Positions 12,823-24,564 of a DNA stretch of 64,000 bases are shown one piece after another (within the stretch, counting starts at the first letter, position 1; each line of letters starts with the position of its first letter). The notes below the pieces were generated by a model that did not search any database, was not told where the DNA came from, and saw only the letters and a list, made by a program, of their open reading frames with translations. Location of the stretch: assembly GCA_037367405.1 (NCBI GenBank), contig JAZKJV010010537.1, positions 124,001 through 188,000 on the forward strand. The letters are read 5' to 3'. The stretch comes from Ottelia alismoides (Eukaryota; Streptophyta; Magnoliopsida; Alismatales; Hydrocharitaceae). The translations under genes were made by a program, and so were the position numbers.

Positions 12823-12840
12823 TGGCACCTTTGCCGGGGA
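12823..12840 (+). other. Primer-binding site, tRNA-Asp-like
   Basis: TGGCACCTTTGCCGGGGA follows the LTR after two bases. It differs at a few positions from the complement of the plant tRNA-Asp 3' end (TGGCGCCGTTGCCGGGGA), which primes Athila/Tat-type elements. It would start minus-strand DNA synthesis. Confidence 0.75.
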
Positions 12841-15800
12841 CACAGCTTCATTAATATTTTTTTAGTTTAATATCTAGTTAGAATTGATTATTATATTATC
12901 TTGGTCAGTTTGTGTTATGATATTTTGTTATTGTTCTATTCTTTGCTTGAAAAATCTTTGATATATTTAATTGTGTCTCTTTTGTGGCAGGGCCCGTAAG
13001 ATCTGAGGACGCTCGAAGTCAATACAGAGGCTGAAGGCTGGTGCTTGGAGCCTGGTGTTTCAGCTGACAGGAGCTGCAGAAGATGCTTCAAGAAATTAAA
13101 AAAAATCAAGTTGATTGTTTCTTAATTTGTATATTTTTGTAATATGTGGACTTGGACTCTATTTTTTGTGTTGAGTTTGTTTCACCCTTTTTCTAGGTGG
13201 GACTGAAGTTGAGTGCCCGATTTAGGGTTTATGCATGTGGATCCTAAAGCTAACTTTAGGTATTAATCTTTCATGTGCTTGAATCGTAAATTAGGATACT
13301 AGTTGCATCTATAGAGATTCATACATCTCTTAAGATTCATGAGACGCACTTTAGCTACGTTTGACTTAGCCAAAATTAATCAAATTCTATTCCACTAATA
13401 GAACTTATGTTTATGGTACGACTTTTTACCGACTTGCATTCATTTAGATATTAATTTTAATTTTGTCTTGCATGTGCATGGAGAGTGTTCTGTAGGTATC
13501 TCTAACATGAGCATGCATTATAGTTTTATGTTTTATGGCCTTTTTCTCGAATCCACCCTTGATTTATGATATAAGAAATTCAAAGGAAACGGGACCGACT
13601 AGTAGACGGTGATTTATGTGCTCATATAATTAATCGATGATAACCTCATCTCTAAAACTGGGACTGTTAAATGTAAGTTTACCTAAGTAAAATGGAATTA
13701 AAATTCACCTTGTATTGGGAGAGCAAACCCCTCATTATTTGCAGGTATATTTTGCATATTAAGAGGTGAGAGTGTATCCTTAAGTTAGTGCCCAAATCCT
13801 ACTTAAGTCTGATCGTAATGAACTCAGATTTTGTATTATCACCAATAAAAGAGATAAGATAAGTTGACCATACAATATGGTCATCATGAGTGTTGGTGAA
13901 ACTATCGGGTTTGCTTGTAGTTGGTTGTGATTCGTTCAAACCTCCCTGAACCCTAGAGCTCCATTTCTCATCTCCTTGGATTCATCATTCAATAGATTCA
14001 TCTAACCATAATTAGTGCCCCGATCTTCCCACCCTTAAATACACAATCTATATGCTTATGCTTCTTTTCAACCTAAGTATAGGGAGAGACCAAGTTATCT
14101 CTGATTGCTCACCTCGAGCTCCTTATATTCGTATTACATTTATAGCGGAGACCAAGTTATCTCTAATTGTTCACCTCAGGATCCTTATTTTTGTATTATA
14201 TCTCTCTACCTAAGTTATTTCTCAGATTAAGTATAGGGGATACAAGTTCTTGTATTCTACTAACTTGTCCTTTTCACTCTTTCATACACCCACTCTTCTT
14301 GCTTTCAGTTTTGCACATCTCTTTATATTTAGTATGAGCTATGTCTTCATATCACTTTGTGCTATGAGGACATAGCAACAGCTAAGTATAGGGGGTGTAC
14401 CATATATATTTCATATATACTTTTGCCATAGTTCATATTTTGAAAAAAAATTCAAAATTTTTGGGTTACAGATATGTATTATTTGGAAATGATTTTTGAA
14501 AAAAAATGATTTAAAAACGATTTGGAAAATTCATTTACCTATTTTGACATGGTTTTCAAAAATATTTTTCATGGTTCGTAAAAATATGATTTTACTTGTT
14601 TTGAAGAAAATTATTTGTAAAATATTTTGGAAAACCTACAACTATGTGACATTGTATTGAAAAATGTTTTAGTTAGGTTTGAAAAATGGGGTTTAACTTG
14701 TTTTAATCGTTGTAAAATGTTTGAAAAATCTATAATTATGTGACTCGGTTTATAAAACGCTTTCAAATTGTTTTCAACTTTAATGATGTAAATTGAGATT
14801 AACAAAGTATTTTGTAAATAAAATTCATTTTCTAACCTAATTCAAAAATAAATTAAAATAATTAGAAAATTGAAATCCATAAAAATTTAACTAATTTAGT
14901 AGTGTTTCCCTGACACTTTCACTTTACACTCAAGACTTGTTGAGATCTTTAGCACTTGGTTTATGAGGTCCAGAGACTTAGAGTCAACGTGTCTTACTCA
15001 TTAGGGTTCATAGACTTAATAATTCATACTTCCTTAGTTAGAAAGATTTGTGTGCTATATTGCATGCTTTGTCTCTTCCTTAAAGAATAAGACCACCACT
15101 CACATGCACGACTGCATTCATGATTGAGATAAGTTGAGGTTTCACTTGAGGAACTGGAACATGAGATTCAATTTTGGACCTAATTTTATTATGCTCGAGG
15201 AGGGAATAAAATTAAGGAAGGCTTTATGAAACCTGAGTGTCAACATCTTAGCCGATATGGGACATGGTTTTCATACTAATTTATTGATATTAACCTAAAG
15301 TACCAAGGAGTGATGATATTAAATTAAATTATTGATTAGTGTGCGTAAATCCTTGTTAAAAGTAGTGGATCTAGACAAAAAGAATAGAGAAAGAAAAATG
15401 AAAAGTAAAGCTCGATCACTACTAAAGTTTAAATCATATGAGCTTCCACCAAAGACGAGTGCTCCCAACCTTTTAAGTGTTCATTTGGATCAAAGTTTTA
15501 GGCTTTTACGAGTTGGGCAAGTACCTCAAAAAGGGCTCTGCATCGTATAGTGATACAAATCTGGGTGTAGAATGTATCTTAGGTACTCAAAAGAGACACA
15601 CTGCCGGTGCATTCTCAGGAAAAATAAGTATAGACGACTCAACTTATTTTGATGGACACACCGATTAACATCAAAAATATATTGTGTTGAGTTAAAAAGG
15701 CACTTGAGAGATACCTTGTTCCAATGAGAGGGAGAAAAGAAAAGACGCTAACCTATTACCTCCATTATCTGGCCCATCTGCACTTTTAAGTCTGACTAAC

Positions 15801-16157
15801 TAAAGAGATGATGGATTGAAGTAAGAATAGATTTATTCCATGGTGTTGGGGGTTGGATCCTTGAAGAATATCTTGTATTGGAATTTTAGATGACATCTTG
15901 ACTCTACTCTTGTGATTGCAATCAACACATAATATCATACCTCTTATATATACATGTATACTTTGAGAGTCTAATGATTAAAGGAGTTGAATTCCTCTTG
16001 ATTAGGATATGGTTCAGCTAGAGTCTTAGGATCTCTAAAATTAAGTGTTATGGTTTCTTTAAGCCTTGTCTTTTCACATACACATGTTAGGGAATTCACT
16101 ATTTTACTAACTCTCTAATTCCTTCTTTATTTATTAGCTCGAGGATGAGCTTAGCTT
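12841..16157 (+). other. Non-coding internal region of the retroelement
   Basis: AT-rich DNA with only short frames. It holds three internal copies of a polypurine-tract-like motif: AAGTATAGGG at 14075, AAGTATAGGGG at 14229 and AAGTATAGGGGG at 14384. Part of it (about 14920-15600) matches the reverse strand of 52800-53480. Confidence 0.7.
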
Positions 16158-16169
16158 AAGTATAGGGGG
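16158..16169 (+). other. Polypurine tract before 3' LTR
   Basis: AAGTATAGGGGG sits directly before the TGATGAATCC start of the 3' LTR, the expected place for the plus-strand primer of reverse transcription. Confidence 0.75.
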
Positions 16170-18866
16170 TGATGAATCCTCGACTCATCTATACTATTTA
16201 TCTTTATTATCTCTCTAGCTTAAAATCCAATAAAATTCACTAATTAACCTTAATTATTAGTCATTGTGATGTATATAAATAACCCTAATTAATGTGTATT
16301 AATAACCTTATTATTTTGACTATATTTAATATGTTTATTATTTAATAAAATCAAATAAAAACTAGATTATACATAATTAATTTTGACATAGTTTATAAAA
16401 TAAAAATCTAAAAAATAAGAAAAGAAACTAAAATAAGTAATTCATTACTTTAAATTACTTGCAAAAATATTTACTTTGTATAGTTGACTTATTTTCCCTT
16501 TGAGTTCTACATTAAAGATGTAGATTTCATTGAGATCTATAACTTTCATGTTCATCACTGTCCTAATTTGCCCTTTATCTATTTCTTTTTTATTTTATTT
16601 GATTTAATTCTTTTCGTTGAATCATGATTGGGCCATGTGGCCTAGTCACAGTGAGCCATGCCGTCATATTTTTATCCTTAAGTGGCTTCATCTACAGTCA
16701 TCTGATCTTGATAGATCAAACAGTTACCATTGTGCTATTCTTGCTTGCATTAGGACCCTCTGATCAGTCTGATCAGAGAGATCCCAGCCTTCCATATGTG
16801 CTCCTTCATTTTCCCTTGGATTGCGTCCATCAGATGGTTGGGGGATCATACCTAACCTCCGTCCAATCTCCTCCAAAGGGTGCAAAACTGCTCAACTCCC
16901 CATGTTTCCCCCCATTTCACCCACTCCTCACACTTATCTCTTCCTCAATTGACGACACCAACTGCTAGCCATTGCATCTCTCTTTTTTGCTAGTTGATCT
17001 CTAACCTCCATAGCCACCACATGCACTCGTGAGGGCGGCTGAAACCACCACCTTGGGTCAGCAACCTCTCCTTCTTCTTTCTTCGAATACACCTCCCCCG
17101 ACGTCGTCAATAGTTGTCCACCCTTGAGTGAAGGAGTCCACATCCCTCTTCTCTCGTGACAGGATGAAAGAGGTTAGTCGTGCGATAATGGAGATCTATA
17201 TTATGGTGTTGACCCTTTATCAAGGGTGAGCATGTCCATGGCCCTTGCATAATCGTTGAGCTTCTCCGTATCATTGCCTGGGTATGAATCGTTGACTAGA
17301 CTCTTTGAGCGTCGCCCCCAACCACCTCCTTCATCCCGATGACCTGGAGAAAACCCGGGAAACACGGGTCTAGGTAGTGTCATTTCTTTGATTTGTCTTG
17401 GGTTGTATATATGTTTTCACTCGAATCCGAACATCCTCTGACCTTCGTCGAACATCGCTGATGTCCGCTGAAGCCATCATAATCTCCCCTATTTACACAC
17501 CTCTTTCCACTCGATCCATTTCTTCTCTGACGACCTGGAGAAGAGCTCAATGGGACCTTCATCTTCTCCACGCTTTGGTCTTTCATCTCATTCACCAACC
17601 ACACGCACACATTGTCCTTTGCTTCGACCATCTATATCTAACTTTGCAGGTCAAGAAGCTTTCAATGATCAAAAAATTTGAGAATCTCAATTCTCCTTCT
17701 TCATTGTTGATGAAGCTTCATCAAAACATAGCTTCAGACTTTATCAGAGCATCTGTTGGTCGCTATCACCGTCACCACCTCACCAGGAAGGTGGTGGGAC
17801 CTTCCGAGAAGCCAGAGCAGCTAGGAGGAGATAGACCAACCTCGTCGGAGTCCATTTACACACGGCCACTTTCTACAGAGTTCTTCCGAGGAGAAGGCAC
17901 AAATGCCTTTGGATCGACCCAATTTGGGGATGATCTAACGACCCAATTACAACCACGTCATCGACCCCGAACCTATAGCCTCGCATACACCAAGCTGCCA
18001 GACGAAGCAGAGAATTATGATGTGTGGCCCGAGCCATGTGCCTCGCCACTGAACATGGAGTTGTGTGTGACTTACCCATGCGACGCTGGGTTATTTGCAG
18101 TCAACCCCAGCCGACTTTTCATATTTGCAAAAAAAAATGTCCCCGCTAGGGGGTTTTCGATAAGTTAAGCGGTTGATTTTTATTAATTATAATTTAATCC
18201 CTATAAGGACCTATTTAAGAGGATTTATTTATGTTTTTATTGCACTTATGCCCTGGTTAGTATGTTGAATAACTGGAGCATATGGTGTCCAATTGATGTG
18301 ATTTCAGATGTATTGTGAAGCTAGTTTAATTCTCTTCAAGATAGAATGCTTGATTCTCTGATTTGATATCTAATTAATGATCTATTTATCATACATTATA
18401 TAAGTGTTTTCCTTCATATTAAATGTAACTTGACTTCGGAATAATGCATAAAATTGGATCCTGATCTTTATGATAATTATTGCTTAAGTTTTGATGCAAA
18501 TTTAAGGGCATAAGTTATGTATTTTCATGTATTTGTCTATTTATTCTCATTCTATTCATTTCATTAATAAATTAATTTATATAAAAACAAATAAAAATAC
18601 ATGCACATTCATGTCATTTTGTAATGCATTTGTCATGTGCATTGTTTGTCCTTTTGACCTAGATAATATAAGCCTCACTTAACATAGATATTAGAGCTGG
18701 GATAATCATATTAATAGCTCATGTCCCTATGTTTGACCATGGACTTGTCTAAGTATAAATTTAAGCCGAGAACTCTTCACAAAGACATTCTCTTGATTTT
18801 GAGTGATTGTTGATTGACCCATGCTACAATGAGTGCATGTTATATTAGCCAATTGACGATCTATCA
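16170..18866 (+). repeat. 3' LTR of the 10.2-kb element
   Basis: Begins TGATGAATCC and ends TCTATCA, and pairs with 10207-12820. It is about 80 bp longer than its partner through small indels (for example an extra segment near 18410-18490). The 256-codon frame at 17398-18168 has no counterpart in the other LTR and is not treated as a gene. Confidence 0.85.
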
Positions 18867-20354
18867 ATATTATCCATATTATCCAAGATTATTGTGGATA
18901 GTAATATATACATTAATTTTATGTACGATAACTAAATATATTTTAATTATCTTGGAATCTTATATTCATATATCAAAAAATAATGTCAGTCTTATCAACA
19001 ATATTTTTAGATAAATGGAAATGATACTATCCAAGATAATGTTATCCAAGATAATTAAATTTAATTTAGTTATCCTGAGTTTTCTCTTTATCCACGTACA
19101 TTCAGATTAATATTTTTAAGAACAATCCACGTACTCTTTCATGAATAGTGTGCCTTCTCTATGGATACTTGGTGATAAGGTCAGGGTGATTGTATATGTC
19201 ATGTATGGTGACATGGATAATGAGATCTACTCTCGTATCCAGATCTAAAAGACCTTTCAGTGATGTCTAGTCATGTTAGACAATGTACTCAATATTCTCA
19301 TTGTATATGAGTCTACGTCATATCAATATCCAACATTTGGACTAAGATTAGATAACTGGTCTAGTGAGTGGAGTCATTAAAATACAACCACTCCCTCAGA
19401 ATAGAAGTGTCATGGTATAGAATCGATTAAGATCACATCATGCATACTGGAATATTGTGATTAAACCCAAAGTTCTGATCTTATTTTGGCATGCCACCTT
19501 CATGCTTTTATCGATAAGTTTCTCATTCGATCATTTGGAGTTGGTATCGATCATATGTTTTCCAAAATCATTTATCATACCTTCAAATCCTATCTCTTTT
19601 CGAAAATAAGATGACCAACATTGGAATTTGATTTATCATGCATTCAAATCCTATATCATTTCCAAAACAAAATGACCAACATTGGAATTTGATTTATCCT
19701 ATTATCTCGTGAGTGAGTTCTCGTCTTCCAGTTCAGTAGTGAACATGTTTGATCCCTTTGAGAGATCGTATTATTCGTATGTCCTTATATGCACATCAGT
19801 GTGCTGGTGTATAGACATTGGTTAGGTCATCAACTTAATCGTCTGCCAAATATAAACAGACATATAGTAATACATCTGCCTCCAGTCAGAGGATGGATGC
19901 ATTTATCATAACAGAAAACGATATAGTCTTGTTTATTTCAACCTCATTAAGTCAACTCTTAAGTAGAGGACCTGCATCAAAAGGTCGGTCAAATGTTAGC
20001 CTTTAGATTAAGGATTTTTGTCTCCTTCTCAGGCTGGAGATCCTTTCTTGTTAGTCACTTGATGGTGTGGTTGAGTCTCAATCTAACCCTTTAGATATTC
20101 AACTATGCACCAGCCTCTATGATCCAACATTTGGAACAACAGGTGTATGATATCAAGATGGTCTTGTTATGTAACCCTAATTGTATGAAGGGACCTATTA
20201 TGAAAACTAGTTATTCTTCATTTCATATTAAGGAGTGATTTACAATAACTTTTATTGCATATGGCTCAACATGGGCTTACATGTCCAACAAATATCACTC
20301 TGACAGAATTCTTTTCTTCATTGTAGAGAGTAATAGTGATTGGTGTGTCCTAAC
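18867..20354. other. Intergenic with a 61-bp tandem repeat
   Basis: No gene is recognised. AT-rich sequence at 18867-19080 contains repeated and inverted TATCCAAGATAAT words. Two imperfect 61-bp tandem units lie at 19570-19630 and 19631-19691. The 19130-20280 stretch resembles LTR-type sequence but has no partner or primer site in the window. Confidence 0.5.
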
Positions 20355-20420
20355 CAGTGTTCTGGAAACCGGATCGGACCTACTGGTTCAAGCGGTTGGA
20401 TCGGTGAACTGTATCGGGAA
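20355..20420. mobile_element. Truncated hAT terminus
   Basis: Starts CAGTGTTCTGGAAACCGGAT, closely matching the end of the complete hAT element that begins 131 bp downstream. Similarity stops within about 65 bp, and no matching right end was found for this copy. Confidence 0.5.
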
Positions 20421-20485
20421 CCCTAACAAGCTAAAAAAGGGTGGAAAAGCTAATTTGACTTCTAAAGGAAAAAGTGGGGGGAAAC

Positions 20486-21137
20486 CAGTGTTTTTGAAAC
20501 CGGAACGGACCGGCAGGTTCGACCAGTCCGACCAGTGACCGGTGAACCGGGCCTGGACCGATCCGGTTAACCGATTTATGCTGGTTCGGTTCGATTGATC
20601 AAATTTTAGTTAAACCGTCCGGTTCAACCTATTTTTTTGACCTGGTTTAACCAGGTTCAACCCAAGTTGAACCACATTTAATTTTTAAATTATTTAAAAA
20701 TTTTGTTAATAATGGAAGTTGAACTCATGACCTTTGATTACCTATTTCACACTTCCAACCAACTACACTAACACAACTTTTTGCATGTGTTGGATTTTAA
20801 ATATAATTAAACTATTATCATGTTATAGAGCATCTAGTCCAAATAATATATATATATGTATGATATTTGATGGTGTATAAGAAAAATACTTTATATATAG
20901 TGTGAGATATATGCATTATCTATGTATTTTATATATATCTCAGATATATATATTATTTCATTTCGATTTGATTAGCCGGTTCAGCCACTTTTTTTTTCAC
21001 CGGTCCGATTTAATCCGATTTTAAATAATGATGACGGCATCATCCGGTTGAATCGGTTTGATTACATGGTTCGACCCGATCCCGACCATTTCAACAAGGT
21101 TTCCGGTTCGGTATCTGATTCGGTTTCAAAAACCTTG
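20486..21137. mobile_element. Non-autonomous hAT element, 8-bp TSD
   Basis: A 652-bp element with terminal inverted repeats (CAGTGTTTTTGAAACCGGA at the left; the right end reversed reads CAAGGTTTTTGAAACCGAA) and a perfect 8-bp TSD, GGGGAAAC, at 20478-20485 and 21138-21145. These are hAT hallmarks. Subterminal regions are dense in CCGGTT/AACCGG words, likely transposase-binding repeats. The AT-rich middle codes for nothing. Confidence 0.88.
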
Positions 21138-21145
21138 GGGGAAAC

Positions 21146-21646
21146 TTGCATGTCCCCCCTCAAAATTGACTCATTTTACCCCCATGGCATACATTCATGT
21201 GCGCTTATTGCACACAGCAACTGCCGCTGATTAGACTCTAAAATAAAAACGTAACCTCTGGCAATAATTGAGATGTCGTTAACATTTCTCGGATGCTTAA
21301 AGAGAATAATAGTTGTCCAAAAAAAATGGACGGTTGAGATGTGCACTCGTATGACAAAATTCTAACGGTCTAGATATGCAACGTATGTTTCATGTGTGTA
21401 TCTCCTGTCTGTCAATGCCTCTCACGTGGAGCGAAATCAAAATTATCCATCTAGTTTCCATTTCTCCTTTTACCCTCCAACTGTGGCCATTAGGCCCATT
21501 ATGACATCTTAAAAAAAGAATATCCAAAATGCGTGAAATGTTATGATAAAAGATGATCTCACGAACTCCCTCTAAATATCTGAAATTTCGATAACAGGAC
21601 ATAAAACTATTGGTATCATTCATTACCATACAGGTTTTATGCATAA
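21146..21646. other. Intergenic, nothing recognised
   Basis: Mixed sequence without a credible gene, paired repeat or RNA gene. Confidence 0.5.
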
Positions 21647-21655
21647 AAATTATAA

Positions 21656-22012
21656 GGGTAAATTGGGACTGCCCTCTAGAGGGGGTTAAATTGGCTTTCC
21701 GCTCCTATTTTCTCTGTTTTTTTTAAATGATTCACATTGAATTTCGTAATTATATCCCTATATTATGTCACTCAAGTTTCATGCGAAACAAAGACTCCCC
21801 CTCCATCCAGACGGAGCCGATTTTATAATTCTGCGATCATTAAATGGTTGTCTGCATGAAGGCCGTAGGAGTCTATGTTTCAAGCTAAACTTGAATGACG
21901 TAATATAGGAATATAATAATGAAATTTCACAGAATCATTTTTCAAAAAAATGAGAAAAATGAGGTGGGGGAGTTAAGTTAGATCCCTCCATGGGAGCAGC
22001 TCTATTTTACCC
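21656..22012. mobile_element. Foldback MITE, family A
   Basis: A 357-bp non-coding element with outer inverted repeats (GGGTAAATTGGGACTGCC; right end reversed GGGTAAAATAGAGCTGC) and an inner stem around 21788-21880 that matches the copies at 1-236 and 408-746. Flanking 9-mers AAATTATAA and AAATATAAT are similar but not identical, so the duplication is decayed. Confidence 0.7.
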
Positions 22013-22021
22013 AAATATAAT

Positions 22022-23980
22022 TGTTATTACCTCTCTCAAAATTTTGGTCATATGATATCTTTTTATCCAAAATAAGGAGAACTTATTCTGGAAAAAAACT
22101 CATTATAAGTGTATTACATCATGCATCCTTCAGCCCAGATGAACAAAAATAAGTAATGAATGTAATATATTCTTTATTATTATTATTATTGTGTATTCCA
22201 GATCCCCTCGCCAGAACGGAGCCCAAAGTATCTTGGTGAATATGGATGTAGATATTATCTTAGACATTTCTTGCCATATGAATTGTACAAGTATTCTATT
22301 TTTTTATAATGATATTTTTTCATAATAAATATAAAATCAAATTTCATAACAAATCAAGTGTATGTTAAGAAATCTTCCCTTTTCTCATACTTTTTTTGTG
22401 TGTGCATTGCATATTTTCCCCGTCTCTATCAGACGATGAGATTTAATTCCCACCTTGATAATGAATGAATCTGTCCCCGTTGAAACCTTCACAACGGTTT
22501 CCATTAATTAAGCACCAATAATGACAAGGATCACATAATCTATAATTAATCTATCTCACTAGATGTAGAACTGACATCTTATTAACATCTTTCACAATCA
22601 GCTTATTCGTTGGCATATTTTAACAAGTTTTGGACTCTGCTTATTTATAAGGGTCTGAGTTACAATCTTAAAAATCTCAAATGTATTTTTTCCAATGCTT
22701 TTGATGGACGTTAATTTACAATAATTATGAGTGAAATTTCATGGAAAAAGAACAAGTTAGAGCTTTTGTCCTTCCCGTTGGAAATTGTCGCAAACTACTA
22801 AAGATAAGCTGTACGCTCTGTCCCATAAAAATTTAGAACTATGGATTTGATTTTTTATAATACGTTAAGGTTAAAGTCTTTGTTTATTGAAGTACTTTTC
22901 ACTCTCTCCACGTTCTATTTTGACCGCAAAAAGAATAATATTCCACCATATATATGTTTACATAGACATTTGTACACATGTTACCTTCTAAGATTGCAAA
23001 TAAGATTATGCTCTTTACTTGTTTGTAATTACACTTATGATCTTAAAGTGTTATCAAATTAGCAGTATTGTCCTTCTCTTAATATTGTTAAGATCAAGTG
23101 TAACATTAGGATAGAAAATTCTAAAAGAATGGTCTGCTGATCGTAATAAGAATTGTATTATAGTCGTAGTTAAGCTATATACAAAGGGGTGAGGACATTG
23201 CCTCCATATAAACAACACGACAAAAGGTAATAATATGAGAGACAGTAAGAAATAAAAAGAAGAAATTTAGCTAACGAATATAATTGTACTTCTTTCATTA
23301 AATGATGTTGCGAGAAGTAATCGACCGCTATTATATCTTATGTCTTTCTCTTGACGTGTGTCCATAGTTGGTGGTTATCAATTGACATGAATTGAAGGAC
23401 ATTATTGTGAATTTATAAGAATATAACCACATAACTCTAATTACAAAAAATTGAACATAGGTATTGTTGGAAAAAGTTGAAAGGACACAGATATAAAATA
23501 ATCTCCAATTATATAGGTAAAATAATGTGTAAAAAATAATAAATTACAAAAAAATAAGCTCTAATTATATCTAATTCCCAATTAAAGACGTCATTTTTCA
23601 AATGTAACAAAAAGGATTGTACCTTTCATTTTTTAAAGATTTAACGATCGAAATAATGGGGCCGCAGAAGCTTATTTAACCATGTATTTGAGGGGGAAAA
23701 ATAATATACGACTTTCCGTAATTTACACAACAAGATAATTAGCTTCGTCATCGGAATAATTTCCTAATTTATACGTACTATTTTCCGAACGTTTGGCTAA
23801 ATCCAAATGGGACTGCTATAACCCAACATAATCTGTTCCAATTGTTTTCTTTACTTTCCCATGACATCCATTGCATATTATTTAGTTACGGGATAAAGTA
23901 ATTTATGGATTTAATTACTCTGTCAATCTTCAAAGGAACGTCATTTTTTCTCCACAAACTTCTCGCTCACTTTGACAGGA
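22022..23980. other. AT-rich intergenic upstream of the MYB gene
   Basis: No gene, paired repeat or RNA gene recognised. It may hold distal regulatory DNA of the MYB gene, but no element can be assigned by sight. Confidence 0.5.
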
Positions 23981-24036
23981 TACTTTTCACTCATAGTATT
24001 ATCATATATACTTTTCACTCATAGTATTATCATATA
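23981..24036. repeat. 28-bp perfect tandem duplication
   Basis: TACTTTTCACTCATAGTATT plus eight more bases occurs at 23981-24008 and again, identically, at 24009-24036. The lack of differences suggests a recent duplication about 530 bp upstream of the MYB start codon. Confidence 0.9.
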
Positions 24037-24440
24037 ATCTCTCCAAATATTTTGCTTAAAAAAGGAAAAGGAGATAAAGAAGAAGGGGTGAGCAGAAACC
24101 TCAGGAGAAGAGGAAAGCAGAAAGAACTACTACTTTGCACCCGCAAACACCACAGAAAAGGACAACACTTGCGGTGTGTAGCCCACGCCGCCTCCTTATT
24201 CGACTTTTGCACAATCCTCCCCAGAAATACGCTTTTTTACATAAATACCCCTTGACAAACTAGATCCACGTCCACGATTTTTCTACACGCTGTCGTTAAC
24301 ACATGATGTGTAATAAATTAAAGATCAAACTCAAGTAACTTCAAAGTGCAAATCTAGTTGTTGATAGGGGCAGCAATGTAAAAGTCAAAGAAAATAAGGC
24401 TGTCCATCTGCACATTTATAGTCCTCTGCACCTCTGCAGT

Positions 24441-24450
24441 CTATATGTAT
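24441..24450 (+). promoter_or_regulatory. Possible TATA region of the MYB gene
   Basis: CTATATGTAT lies about 115 bp before the start codon and about 70 bp before the CT tract in the presumed leader. It is the best-placed TATA-like sequence, but many AT-rich words occur here (for example TTTATAG at about 24415). Transcript ends would decide. Confidence 0.25.
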
Positions 24451-24512
24451 AATCATAATATGTGGGTGTCTGTGTAGTGCAGTTTGCAGAGACGAAGAAC
24501 AAAGCTGCAAAG

Positions 24513-24513
<1 letters not shown>

Positions 24514-24561
<48 letters not shown>

Positions 24562-24562
24562 A
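24514..24562 (+). repeat. (CT)n tract in the MYB 5' leader
   Basis: About 40 bases of uninterrupted CT followed by TTTCTCTCTA, ending two bases before the ATG at 24565. CT-rich leaders are common in plant genes. The tract is also read as a run of Leu-Ser codons in an upstream-extended frame; the conserved MGRAPCC start of MYB proteins shows that translation begins after it. Confidence 0.85.
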
Positions 24563-24564
24563 GA

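Larger units (their letters stand above)
10207..18866 (+). mobile_element. Complete non-coding LTR retrotransposon (gypsy type)
   Basis: An 8660-bp element with direct LTRs at 10207-12820 and 16170-18866, a tRNA-Asp-like primer site at 12823, a polypurine tract at 16158-16169 and flanking 5-mers ATCTT/ATATT. The 3.3-kb internal region has no open frame resembling gag, protease, reverse transcriptase or integrase, so it is a non-autonomous derivative (LARD-like). Its internal sequence at about 14340-15600 matches the reverse strand of the 49145-63682 element (near 57550-57600 and 52800-53480), which places both in one lineage. The tRNA-Asp-type primer site suggests Tat/Athila relatives; that is an inference from family knowledge. 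LTR divergence by eye is substantial, so the insertion is not recent. Confidence 0.85.

Noticed and set aside
17398..18168. 256-codon plus-strand frame
   Set aside because: It lies within the 3' LTR of the 10.2-kb element. The matching part of the 5' LTR does not preserve the frame.
19570..19691. Two 61-bp tandem units considered as a CRISPR-like array
   Set aside because: They are only two adjacent imperfect copies without spacers, in plant DNA; an ordinary tandem duplication.
24484..24564. Upstream extension of the MYB frame to an earlier ATG
   Set aside because: It would add a Leu-Ser run encoded by the CT microsatellite. The conserved MGRAPCC start of plant MYB proteins marks 24565 as the start codon.
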